From: Daphnia carinata
Taxonomy: Eukaryota > Arthropoda > Branchiopoda > Diplostraca > Daphniidae
Assembly: GCF_022539665.2 (NCBI RefSeq)
Contig: NC_081335.1
Span: 4,464,001 to 4,528,000, forward strand
Direction of reading: 5' to 3'
Length of the DNA stretch: 64,000 nt
In this document: positions 33,985 through 45,300 of the stretch, piece after piece
Layout of the letters: each line of letters opens with the position of its first letter
Position numbering within the stretch: position 1 is the first letter of the stretch
The notes under the pieces: model-generated
What the model was told of the DNA's origin: nothing
What the model saw: the letters and a program-made list of their open reading frames with translations, nothing else
The model's database searches: none
Translations under genes and position numbers: made by a program

Positions 33985-36290
33985 ATGAACTCAACTTATT
34001 ACTCGTTAATTGCTGTATCAATAGCAGCCATTCAACTACTTTGCCCCGGCTTTGCCAGCGCTCGAGTTTATCAAACGGACGATGCCATTATTATGGAAGG
34101 TAAACGAGTCCTCGCTCGTTTCGTGTCCGTTGTTTTCCTTGCCTTTTTCCAAAAGAAGCTTGCGGCTATTTTGTTTAAGGATTAGACATAATAATAATAA
34201 AAAAAAATAATAAATAAATAAATAAACTAGTTTACCCAAAGCCTTCCTTGGTGGTTTGCTGAAGCGAAATGCCAGTGCGTTAAAACCAACGCTATTGCCT
34301 TTTTAACAGCGAAAACTTAATGTGCAGAAAGAAGCGAACGATTATCTGTCTTTAAAGTTAAAGCACTAAAATGTCACAATGTTCTAATATAATTTCATTG
34401 CATTTTTCATTTTTTATTTCCAAGACGACGAATACGCAGCTCGTTTACACGGAGATCAACTGAACAAACATGATGTCCGCTTTAAACTGGCCCATCCATT
34501 CCTGTTCGCAGACACGCATTCCATCGTCCGGCCTTCGGAGTTTCGGGAAAAAACAAACGCAATGCCGCAATCTTTGTGTTTTACGAGAGAAGGCAAACTT
34601 GGCTCTTGCACATCGCTTCGTTCTTGTTACCCGAATTCCGAATCGTCCGCACCGAACCCGTTGACCTGGGACATGATTAGTAAGCGCAGTACGTGCCGTT
34701 ACGTCGGCAATGGCGGCAAACAGGTGATACGAACGTCTTAGCAACTTAAACGAAAGCAAACATTTCATCCAAGTATAAAGCGAATGATTAAAAAAATAAT
34801 AATAATAATGTGTTTTTATTAGGAAGATGGGGTCTGTTGTTCAATGCGAACGATCGACGGCAACGATGCGGTTACAGGTGGTGGTCGTCGAACTATACCC
34901 GTGGTCACACTCTACGATCGTTACCATAGTTTAGTGCAACCTAACTTGATGGCGTCATGGTTAAGTTACTATTATCCCTACTGGCGAGTCGTTGTCTCGA
35001 CGAATCCGATGGCAACGAGCAAGAGCGTTCCGGTTAGTCAGACGGCCTCGGGTCAAGGTGAAACGAAACAATCCAGTTGCGGCGCCGGGCCTGCCAAGGC
35101 CTTGAGCCTCGACGACCAGCGAATTGTCGGAGGCAATAACGCCATTAAAAATTCTTGGCCAGGCATTGTGAGTTTATTATTATTTTTTTAATGATAATTG
35201 CAAAATTCCGGAAATGTGAACTTATAGACGCGGTTGTTGTTTTACGTGTTTCAGGTGGCGTTGAAATTGAACGGCCGTTTCTTGTGTGGTGGATCTTTGA
35301 TTTCCAGGGATAAGATCTTGACAGCAGCTCATTGCGTGTCCTTGTAAGACAATATTCAGGGCGTTTTCACTGTTCCAAATGTTGTTGTTTTTTTTTTTCA
35401 AAACGCCTTAACGAATGATCATGTCTTTTAGTTGGTCGATGATTTTCCCCCGGTTGTCCGGGCTGTCTGTTGAACTGGGCCTGCACACAGTGAACCCGAC
35501 GAGTGACGCCCAGGTGACACGGAGGGTCACCCGCGTCGCCCGGCACCTCGGATTCAATTCAAATACTTTCGTCAGTATTTATCATGACATCGACCACGTT
35601 ACAACTATAACCGAATGCCATCATTTCTTGTGTTTCAGAGGAATGACATAGCAATCCTGACGATGGATTCACCCGTTACGTTCACGTCAAGTATATCACC
35701 AGTCTGTTTACCATCGCCAGGTGCAAATGACACGTACGTCAATCAAACTGCAGCAATCATCGGATGGGGATCTACTCAACGAGGTGAGTGTTTATCCTTT
35801 TTCGATTAACGCGTATACATTTTGACGTAATGTATTGAAACAAAATGTTTTAAACGTAGATGGGAAAAAGGCATCGGTTCTGCAACAAGCCGCTGTCCGA
35901 ATCCTCGATAATTCCCAATGCAAGAAACAATATCAAGGTGAAAACGACATTGTGGATCACATGCTCTGCGCTGCTGCTCCTAATACAGACTCTTGTCAAG
36001 TAATGTTTACGTACATCTCTTGCATTTCGAGTTGAACGAAATTGATTTTGAAATGTGGATAGGGTGACAGCGGTGGGCCGCTACTCGTCCAAGCGGCGCC
36101 GGAATCTCCTTGGGTCCAGGCAGCCATCGTTAGCTACGGCATTGGTATGTGAAACAAAGTGTTTTACATATTCATTGTTTAGCGCTTAATTTGCATGTTG
36201 TGGATTTACGTAGGCTGTGCCGATCAGAGGTATCCGGGTGTTTATACGCGAGTGACGTCGTTCTTGCCTTGGATTCGCAGGTACATGTGA
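33985..36290 (+). CDS. CLIP-domain trypsin-like serine protease (SP2)
   Basis: Exons are 33985-34099, 34425-34723, 34823-35167, 35255-35343, 35432-35570, 35639-35783, 35860-35999, 36063-36144 and 36214-36290 (476 aa). It has a signal peptide, a [11 protein letters not shown] motif and a six-Cys CLIP domain (CFTREGKLGSC ... DGVCC). The linker lacks the Thr tract and keeps only a loose aromatic patch (YYYPYW). Cleavage is expected at QR|IVGG (I239). The triad is H279, D332, S427, with D421 at the base of the S1 pocket. Two departures occur: the usual Tyr before the catalytic Asp is Arg (RNDIAIL), and the S1-wall Ser-Trp-Gly is Ser-Tyr-Gly (SYGIG). A polyadenylation signal AATAAA is near 36568. 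Confidence 0.93.
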
Positions 36291-37294
36291 GCAATCGAGA
36301 TTGACGCACTCCGCCATTGAAAATGCATTGGGGATCGCTAGGAATTTTGGTTTTATATTTATTCAGATAGAAATTTATTTATAGTAAAATGTTGGTGAAT
36401 ATCATTTGTTTCGTGCAAGTTCTTTTGGCACGTAATAGTCATGACTTACTCACGTTTCAATTCCCGCAAACGTCTGCCAGTTGACAAATTGCAAACGGCG
36501 GTTCTAGATAATTGTCAGTTGGCGCCCCTTAAAAGGGCTAATGATTCGCCAACTAGTTCTAGGACAAAATAAAAGTACAGAAATACAAAACGAGTATTGC
36601 GAGAGAAAAAAAGAACGCTATTATATACCGCTGCCTCGGAGGAAGAAGCTTAAAAAAAAAGACATCGTTTAGCGGTAGTTTTACTCGTTTTGAGGAGGTA
36701 ACCTATTTCATTTAGCTCTGAGGCTACAAAACAAGTCGGAGGCAAGAGGCAGACAGTGCAGGCTATAAATCATAGTGTAATCGTCGTGAAAACAAGTTGC
36801 TGGGCAGCACGGCCGGAATTGAAGGCAAAGAAAAAAAAAACCAGTGGCGCCACGCATAGGCCAAAAATAAAGCGTCGCTTAAGAAGAATAACAGTAGCAG
36901 TATATAAAGTCAGATGCGACATTCTCGTGCGAAGGACGGCCGATGTTGAAAAAAAAAAAAGATAACGAAAACAAAATCGTGTTAAACAAAAACCGGTCCC
37001 CCGTCATCCAATCAAAATAGTTTTCAAATTTTCACCGACAATCGATGACCAGTTGCTCAAACAAAGGAGACTTGGCAAGCTGAAAAGTCAAAACATACAG
37101 GAAATACAGCACATTAGCTTCAGTTGTTGGAGAAACTTTGCAGTGTGATACTTCACTCGGAGCTATCGGCATTTTTGTTCTTCTCTTCGTTTGGTATTTT
37201 TTGTTTAGTTTTTTTTTTTTTTTTTAATTGAAAGATATTACACAACCTGACCAGCTTGTTTGTTTTTTCCCCGACAGGACGCCCAAGCTCGTCC
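36291..37294. other. Intergenic and SP3 upstream region
   Basis: It contains the likely SP2 polyadenylation signal (36568-36573), a palindromic AGTGGCGCCAC (36843-36853) and a TATATAAA box (36901-36908). Further on lies a leader-like stretch (37125-37175) resembling that upstream of SP1. An acceptor (ccccgacag, near 37278) before the SP3 ATG suggests a 5' UTR intron. Confidence 0.5.
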
Positions 37295-39284
37295 ATGATT
37301 CGATTGCGTCATTTGGGAGTTTCCGTTTTACTTGCCCTGTTGCTGAACTGCCTTCCGGTTAGCAGCGGATTAGTCTACCAAACAGACGATGCCATTGTTG
37401 TCGAAGGTAAGAAGAGGCTGTTTTTTTGTTTTGTTTTTCCTTTAAGGTTAAATTCCGATTGCGAACAATTGTAATGAACGAGTGTGCTGTGACCGTGAGG
37501 CCGTGACGTCAACTGGCTGTCGAAACTTCACGAATACTGAAAACAAATGCCAGAAGAACGAACGAACGGAGACAGTGCGTGCAATTGCCTAAAGGACAAC
37601 GCGGCTGGGTTGATGACCGCCTGATTCCCAAAAATTACGAATAGTGAGTCAAAGCAGAAGGAAGAAATGAGAAGAAGCAGACACATGTCAGTGTGTCTCG
37701 TTTCACCAAAATATCACATCACCTAATGTTAAAGGAAACCAGGTTGATCGGTCGTCCTCGTAAATTACACCGAGGACAATCGAACGCCAATTAACGCATA
37801 CGTTAATCTTTTTGTTTCAATTAAAATAGAGGAATAACATTCTATAATTGACGTTTGGCGTATTGCAGTCGAAGACATTGGACTTGATCGTCAGGACGTG
37901 TCGATAAACGATGCTGAAACCACTACTGTCTCGATCGAAGAACAGACTACCTTGTTAGCCAACAGTGTCAACCAGTTGATCTATTTAACGAACACTACGT
38001 TCACCAAGGCGAATGAATTGATCAATGTTACGACGACTACGATGATGACTACTAGCGTTGCAACAACGACGCGTAAACCACCGCTGGTTGAAGATTCCAT
38101 TTTTGCCGATTCCCAATGCGGAATTGGACCTGCCAAAACGTTGACTGTAGAAGAGCAACGCATCGTCGGTGGAACAGAGGCCGTCGAAAACTCATGGCCG
38201 GGCATCGTGAGATTATTATTATTGATAAGAATTTTCTATTTATAAACGAATCATGGTTATTGATTTGGACAGGTAGCGTTGCGGAAGAATGGGACGTTCA
38301 TCTGCGGCGGTTCGCTGCTTTCACGGACTAAAATCCTTACCGCGGCTCATTGCATAGCTACGTAACAAATCGTTATGAATTTTCGGATGTGCCCGCCCAT
38401 GATACAGATCCATCTGTTTAGGATATCTCTAAGGGACGTGAAATTACTGACCGTAGACCTGGGACTTCACATTCTATTGAACCAAGCAGCGGTGACAAGG
38501 AAGGTCAAGAGAATGACACGTCACAGGCGATTTAATTCCAGGACATTTGTGAGTCATTGTATAAATAAATTGAAAAGCTTAAATGTTCCTATGTTGATCG
38601 TTTCGCAGTACAGCGATATTGCCATCCTGACTTTAGAATCACCTGTGGAATTTTCAGAGACCATTTCACCAGTTTGTTTGCCATCGGCAGATTCAAATGA
38701 AAAATACCTTGACAGAGATGTCACCATCATTGGATGGGGAAGTCCAATTGAAGGTAAACAATCCGTGATATTTGATGCTTATGTATAGATAAAACATTTG
38801 TCCTTTGATTTTCCTAGGAGGGTTTCAATCGCACGTCTTGAGACAGGTGACTGTTCAAGTCATGAGTAACGCCCAGTGCCAGAAGTTCTATGCTGGCAAA
38901 GACAAAATCTTCGATCACATGATGTGCGCTGCAGCTCCTGGCAAAGATTCGTGTCAGGTACTGTATATTAAAGTTGACCACAGTATTGGCTTATTTAGAG
39001 TTCCAGCGGTCGTGTTGTACAAAAGTTATTCGTTGGTGACATTCGCAGGGGGATAGCGGAGGTCCGTTACTCGTCCAATCATCACCTGGATCTACGTGGA
39101 TCCAAGCCGGCATCGTCAGTTGGGGAATCGGTATAATAATATTCAGTTATTCGTGTGATGGTCATACAATAGTACGTAATCATTTTAACTAATTCTAACA
39201 GGATGTGCAAGACGTGAATATCCCGGTGTCTTTATAAGAGTGTCATCCTTTCTGAGCTGGATCCGGAGACACATGCGTTCGTGA
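37295..39284 (+). CDS. Trypsin-like serine protease lacking the CLIP domain (SP3)
   Basis: Exons are 37295-37406, 37869-38206, 38273-38361, 38422-38548, 38609-38753, 38818-38957, 39049-39130 and 39202-39284 (371 aa). The signal peptide and [12 protein letters not shown] motif match the other paralogues. Exon 2 then goes straight from an acidic lead into a short Thr-rich linker and CGIGP, with no CLIP cysteines. Its 5' end looks like the CLIP exon of SP6 (VEDIG versus VEDVK) and its 3' end like the linker exon, with phases conserved. Activation is expected at QR|IVGG (I136). The triad is H176, D225, S320, with D314 for Lys/Arg specificity. Without CLIP its localisation or activation may differ from its neighbours. 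Confidence 0.92.
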
Positions 39285-39858
39285 ATATTCTGTTGAACCG
39301 TACCACAGATTTCGGTGGTTAATTCTTAAGCATATAACGTGCATTAAAATTAACAAGCACGGTGAAAGACATTATGAGGGATCTGCCCGTTTATTGACGT
39401 TGTTCCATTGATTGCTGTTCATGTAAGAAGTGTTGTAAACAACTATGCATTTATTGTTCCCAATTAAAGTATTCCTTCAGCGTTCAACTGAACTGGCTTA
39501 TTATAATTGAGTTTCATTGTATTCTTTAATATAGGACGATGCCTTCTAACACAATCACGTTCATCTATAAAAATTCTGTCTAGTAAAAATTATCCTTCAG
39601 TCTTACTGTGGACGTCTACCGTTATCTATTGCATGATGTCATATCGTTGCAATATCTCTGTCATTAGTGGAAAACAGCCCAAGGCAACACACCTTGATCT
39701 AGAACAATCGGATGACATGATTTTCACGTTTTATTTTAAAACTACCCACTTGACGGCCAAACTAATATTTTATTCGACTTCAGCATTCAAAACTGGTTAT
39801 AATAGGCCAAAGTTTGATCGAATTTAAATCAAAATGCTTAAACCCGATCTTAAAAATT

Positions 39859-39909
39859 AAGCCTGACAAAATAAGCCCGGCAAAATAAGCCCGGCAAAAT
39901 AAGCCCGAC
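39859..39909. repeat. 14-nt tandem repeat, about 3.6 copies
   Basis: The unit is AAGCCCGGCAAAAT. The first copy has two substitutions (AAGCCTGACAAAAT), the next two are identical and the last is partial. The locus is intergenic, downstream of SP3. Confidence 0.85.
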
Positions 39910-41992
39910 TTTTTTGTTCATTTCTTTTATTTATTCAAAATCCTCAATATAGTTGTAAATATACGTGTGTAGATATAAAATTTAACAAGGATCGCGAATA
40001 TTAATTTCATTTTTTCATGGCACTTGTAGTTTTTTTTATTATTCAGATTCAGGGTCGTTATTACGTAATAATTAAAGCGTCGTTTATTGTAGCACTGTTA
40101 ACTGCGAACGTTGACTTATGCGTCTCGTTCGATGATGGCTGTCTGAACACTCAGTTGCATTGAACTTGTATTTACGACTAATGAGGACTTTAAAATACGA
40201 TGCCCATAATTGGCGGTTAAAGATAAGATAAACCTCATTGGCGCCCGGGAAAATTCAGCCTTGTTCTGAACTTAATTTTTAGCGTTTTGCACTCGTTAGA
40301 TAACACACGTATTATTGCGGACGATAAGCATCATTACTTTTCATCACATCCACGGAATTATTGTTTTTTAAAAACATTATTTTATACTTCGGTATACGTG
40401 GTGTTTTATTATTAGTTGTGCTAAGACATTACTTTAGTTTTAAACCCATTGACCCATAGTCCTTTCCGTTTCGTCACACCTCACTTGCTTCACAGAAGAA
40501 CACGAGCGTCACGGTTGTTCACCCGTAGCTCGTGGAAGGCGTGTGCTAAATTCCATTAAATGACGCCATCAAATGAAAATAACGATATGGATTTTGCGCA
40601 CGGGCTACTCTTCATCTCGATTTTCGATAGCGAAGCAATTGATGTGAAACTCAAAGTCGTATGAATTAAATGTTAGATTGAATTTTGTATTATTTTAAAT
40701 TGGGAACTATGAGTTATCTTTTCATCTAATGCAATTGCTTTGTAAAATGTGCGAAAAGCTCTTTGGATTTATAGAATCTTGTGGTTAATGTCGACTGGTT
40801 TGATGGGATAACAGTGCAGGTGTAGTGCAATCGATTAACGACTTTTAAAAAACCACCTATAAGACATCACGTCATTCGACCGTTAAACTCAACCGGTTAG
40901 TACGATACTAGAAATTCAGCGAAACATGAACTTCTCTCGAATTATTTCATGGGTCACGGTTGTCGACGCTAGGACGGCTGTTCCAGTATATCAGCCAAAT
41001 GGGAAAAAAAAAGAAAACTCGTAAAAGGAATATAACGTACTAAAGTTCTTGTTTCAATTTGTTATTCGGGTAATAATAATTTTTTTTTTTGAATTCTTCG
41101 TGTTGTAAACGATCATCTCATTTGTTCAGTCGAGTATTTTTATTTATCACGCTGGGTGGTAAGGAAGGGCGGGGGCTTTGTATACCATTTGTGCTTTATG
41201 TGTGAATAATAGCGTTGGTCAGTCTCGTTCACTACGTAACGCACATTTCGCATTGACTTCCTCTTCCGAATTTGATGGCCCCCTTTTTCACGTAGTGTCG
41301 TTATCCAGCAGATGTTGATCCTTGGGAAAAACTCTTGTTCTTTATTCCCGTATTTCTGAGAAGACAATCCAATATTTACTGTAAATGTGTCTTGTTGGTC
41401 AATACATAGTAGGATGAACTTATCTCTTATTATTTTAGGAATAATTTTTCCAAACACCAAAACATTCAAGGTTTGGTCATTGGAATGTTACGTTCTCCAT
41501 ACACCCACCACGCAACACAAATGCAGTTACGATGGATACGAAAAACATTAAAAATTGATCGTCATTCCGTGGGAACTAGACTGGATAGTTTCTCTGCTTC
41601 CAGAGTAGGTCACTTTGATATTCCAGAAAAAAATAGGGAACAAAGATGATCTTTTGAGTTATCCCGACTGATCAACTTGCAGCTCTGGAAACAATGTAGT
41701 TGTCTGCAGTTAAATGCAGGCTGATATTAATACTCCAGCGGCTGGCGTTAACCGGCGGAATGGTCATCACGATCCTGCAAATCGCTTAATGCTCTATGAC
41801 CCCCATCAACGAAGAAATATTTGAAAAGATCCTACTGTCAACGAGGAATGTTATTCTTTTGCTCTTCTCGATTGTCGATAACTAAACAAGTCACCGTATG
41901 GCAAGTGGATATGGGAATCTCTCGGAGGGAGGAGGTGTCGGAAAAACTGAACGGACGCAGGTGGTGCCAGCTCAACCTGTCGGTTGACGGAG

Positions 41993-41995
<3 letters not shown>

Positions 41996-42026
<31 letters not shown>
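41996..42026. repeat. 31-base uninterrupted G run
   Basis: Thirty-one consecutive G, continuing into GGGAGGGAGGGGG-like sequence and followed by A runs (42042-42050 and 42065-42085). It is able to form G-quadruplex structures. It lies about 300 bp upstream of the SP4 start codon. The length is typical of a hypervariable homopolymer, so the exact count is uncertain. Confidence 0.85.
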
Positions 42027-42027
<1 letters not shown>

Positions 42028-42327
42028 GGGAGGGGGTTCTTAAAAAAAAAATATCGTTATCAATAAAAAAAAAAAAAAAAAAAAAGGGTAGAAGATAAAG
42101 AGAAGACGCTGTGGTAGTGGTAGGCAGAAGCCGAACATATTCGGTTGAGTTCGGTACCATTATTGTCAATGTTTCTCGTCCCTCGTTTTTAACATTTAGT
42201 AACTTGTAGTTTGAAATTATTCTTCGATACGAGCTATCGTTGCGCGTGTTAACACAGCAGCCAAAATTCATAACGGCGGATGAAGGTGGATTCTAAACAC
42301 CTGAGAAAATAGGAAAAAACATCCAAC

Positions 42328-45300
42328 ATGGGCAAGTTTAGTTTGCTACTCATTGTGGCTCTCGCTTACCAAGCCAATCTCGTCTCTTGCCGCATCTACC
42401 AAACCATCGACGCCATCATCGTTGAAGGTAATATGAGACTTCCATTCAATTTCACGTTTTAACTACGATACATTGAACTGCACGTTAATCGAATTATTCC
42501 TTAAACAATGTATGGAAAACAAACGTAGAAATATCATTAAGAAATAGGCTCGGAAAAGTGCTTAAGTTGGGTAAACTGAAACCAATGATTAGCAACTCGT
42601 TCATAGCATCTGTGCGTATAGCGTTGCATTGCGTAAGGGTTGGAGATGATGCAGAAAGCATTATCTTTCTAGCGATATGATGTTCCGCGTTAGTGTTGCG
42701 CCAGTTTAGTGACTGTGCTATTATCTTACTTAAATACAGTTACGTTTGGGAAAACCCTGTGAGTGATTCGTACCAAATTTTGGTAACAGTTAGCTTTGCA
42801 AATCAACTGCGGTTTGTGGACGGTTAGACAGCGGTCTTTTATAAAATTTTTGCTTGTGATTGCTTTCTGTGTCTCTTGGAAACTAGAGTGAGAATGTCCA
42901 AGCGTGTGAAACAAAATGTCACCTCCGTTACAATATAAACATAACTTCAAGAGGTCATCGACCGATCCCAGAAATTTCATTTAGCAACCAACAAGTTGAA
43001 CAAGTGCGAGACAGATGGGGCTTGTAAACGAACGATACAAAATCACGCAAAGTGTCGTCACGAACGAACAAAGCTCTGCAACGTTACACAATACAGAAGA
43101 GCATCAGTCCGATATAACATCAAGTATGCACCAATGTCTTTCATGCTGCGCACAGCCTCATTCAAAGGGAAGTTAAACATGAAAGCTATCGTTGTTTTTG
43201 TTTTAGATATCTTGCGTTTCCCCATAAGCTGTTGAAGATTTAAGGGATCAGTAACAATGTCGATTGGCTGCAATTGTTGTAGGCTAACATAAGCTTTTCC
43301 CAGTTACCTGTGTCCATTCGCAGGACGTTTTTGCGATTGGGAATTTGTTGGTTACATTCACTTTTCGTTTGGTTGGGACTAAAGCTCTTTATAGACAGCC
43401 AGGCTATTGTCCTAGCGCATTTCTTCGTCTATCCAATGGCTTTGCTGATTGGCTTGTGCATCTGCAGTGTCCAACAGAGTGTAGGCAAACGCAATTGCAA
43501 TTCTCAGATTTAAATTGTAACCGTATCTTTTCCGGTTAGTTACAGCTCGTCACACGCACAACTCGCATGACTAGCTAGCTTTTTTTGGTACACGGTTAAC
43601 ATGGCCAACACCTTAACCTTGACAATGAACGTACATTCCGTTTCGGTTCTGCTGGTACAACGAAGAGCATCACGATTCTCCTTCACGTTGGCACGTTTTC
43701 TAATGGACACAGTAAGAGGCTATTAAGAAACGCTAAAAGAAATCTAATTTATGCAAACAAGTAAGCATATGCATAAACACGAAAGGATAGACTCCCCTCC
43801 CCTCCCCCCCAAAAAAAGCACTAGAGGAAACCGAGTAAGAAGAAAGAACTAAATTATAAAAAAAAAGCTCGAAAAGAAACAAGTTTTATTCATCACCAAT
43901 CGTGGGGGTAAAAAAGAGATTCGTTGCTATACCAGCGATAACAAAACGCGGACTTAAATTGGTAAGGTTAGCAAGTGTTTGCGGAAGTCAAAGAGACAGT
44001 GAATAATCCATCTAAGGCATTACGCAACATGCACCTTTTCGTTGCTGTCACGATTTTGTGCGATTTGCAACCATTTCGTATCTCGTTTGACTTTGCTGTC
44101 TGACATGCCATTCACTTTATGCATCCATTTTCGAAAACACTGGACTTGACAAGTGGTAGCAACAAGTTTATCCATGTACTTTTACGTTTCGTGTGCATTT
44201 CTGTTCAAAATGAAAGCCATAAGCGAAAATCCTTTTGTCTGTTCGTTCCCATATTAACTCTGATTCTTCATAATTCTTAAATGTTAATGTTTTTTTTGTT
44301 ACTTGTAGCCGATGAAGTTCCTGATCGTGTAGTGCGATCGGCCGTCTACAACAATGAAGAAACAGATTTGGAAGCCGTGTATCAATACCCTCCGCCCGAG
44401 CAGCTGGCTGTGTCCAGCAACACTTGGCTGGAAGGACGGTCTTGCTGGACTGTAGATGGCATCTTAGGTACCTGTGGCTCTATCCAGGATTGCTATCCAA
44501 ACATTAGATTGCACGGATCGAGCATAGCTGAGAAATGGATCATAGACGCGCGAGGTAGTTGCAGCTACTCTAAAACTAATGGCAAACAGGTACTTTTGAT
44601 TTTGAAAATATACAAGAATTAATATTGATATAAAAACGTCATGGAATGAAAAACGTTATAGTTTTATGGGCTGTGTTGCGCAAGGCAAACCACAACGACC
44701 AATACGACGGTAGCGATATCGACGATCCCAGTTGTTGACGTTGATCCGATCACCGGTTTGCCCGTCGGAACGTTCCCGTGGTGGGAATATTTCCCTTTCA
44801 ATCCGTTGACGACAACGACCACACCGAAACCTACGACGACGACAACGCCAACAACACCGCCCACCAAAGCGCCGTACTCTGACATTGCGTTGCTTTGCGG
44901 TACGGATGGCATTCCAACTGTTCCGATCGATCCGCTCACTGGTCAACCGGATCCTACTTTCCCTTGGTGGTTGTGCTTTCCTTATTGGCAGAAGACTACG
45001 ACGACTTCAACGACAACGACCACCACAACAACAACGACCACTCGACCTACCACGACAACAACGACTCCAACTACGACAACAACTCCCACCACAACTACGA
45101 CTCCCACCACAACCACAACGCCCACCACAACCACAACGCCCACTACAACAACAACTCCGACGACTACAACAACAACTCCGACTACTACAACTACACCTAC
45201 CACAACAACAAATCCTACAACCACAACGACTCCAACTACAACAACTACTACTGAACCCACCACCACAACTACAGAGCCAACCACCACAACCACTGAACCG

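Larger units (their letters stand above)
39285..42327. other. 3-kb intergenic region between SP3 and SP4
   Basis: It holds a 14-nt tandem repeat (39859-39909), a 31-base G run (41996-42026) and nearby poly-A. A minus-strand 109-codon ORF at 41140-41469 has a mixed, non-repetitive composition but no family I recognise. It remains an unsupported hypothetical. Confidence 0.4.

Noticed and set aside
43310-43513. 67-codon hydrophobic ORF inside SP4 intron 1
   Set aside because: It is short, has no motif and is not needed for the SP4 frame. Chance ORFs of this size are common here.
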